Source: Actinomycetota bacterium (GTDB taxonomy: Bacteria; Actinomycetota; Actinomycetes; Actinomycetales; Actinomycetaceae). From it: 7,359 nt of DNA. The notes beneath the pieces are model-generated. The model saw only the letters and a list, made by a program, of their open reading frames with translations, had not been told where the DNA came from and made no database searches. Position numbers and translations under genes: made by a program. How positions within the stretch are numbered: position 1 is the stretch's first letter; every line of letters begins with the position of its first letter. This document shows, piece after piece, positions 5,375-7,359 of this stretch. The stretch covers positions 1 through 7,359 of the forward strand of contig JAHYYD010000104.1 in the NCBI GenBank assembly GCA_019425105.1. Reading direction: 5' to 3'.

Positions 5375-7359
<1,985 letters not shown>

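Overview
The window looks like chromosome from a high-GC actinobacterium. The evidence is strong G/C third positions, GTG starts, two likely leaderless promoters, and a Thr/Met tRNA pair next to rpmG as is common in Actinobacteria. Overall style suggests Actinomycetaceae (Schaalia/Actinomyces-like), but that is an impression and not a search result.

Left part (1-785) is housekeeping. It holds the first 19 codons of a YajQ (DUF520) gene on the minus strand, then tRNA-Tyr(GTA), tRNA-Thr(GGT), tRNA-Met(CAT) and rpmG (ribosomal protein bL33, GTG start) on the plus strand, closed by a hairpin terminator at about 751-783.

Middle part (786-2662) holds a signal-peptide-less exo-sialidase-like protein (plus strand) and a GntR/FadR-type (FCD) regulator (minus strand). 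They converge on one bidirectional terminator (1844-1891). Both genes seem to be read from leaderless mRNAs, because each start codon sits about 7 nt after a -10 hexamer.

Right part (2663-7359) is a Dpp/Opp-type ABC importer operon on the plus strand, divergent from the regulator: a lipoprotein substrate-binding protein (family 5), a DppB-type permease, and a DppC-type permease fused in one reading frame to an ATPase. The ATPase runs off the window edge. A large hairpin separates the binding-protein gene from the permeases and probably sets stoichiometry.

The divergent control region at 2639-2674 is very compact. The -10 boxes of the two promoters almost touch, and the perfect dyad TTGTCTGACAA, which fits the FadR-type operator pattern, lies in the spacer of the transporter promoter and just inside the regulator transcript. 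One repressor dimer could shut both promoters. Sialidase + FCD regulator + Dpp-type importer recalls, from memory, the nanR/siaEFGI sialic-acid locus of Corynebacterium glutamicum. The best working hypothesis is therefore import and internal processing of sialic acid or sialylated oligosaccharides. No sialic-acid catabolic gene (nanA, nanE, nanK) is visible, so the substrate remains inferred. Every gap between genes is shorter than 300 bases.
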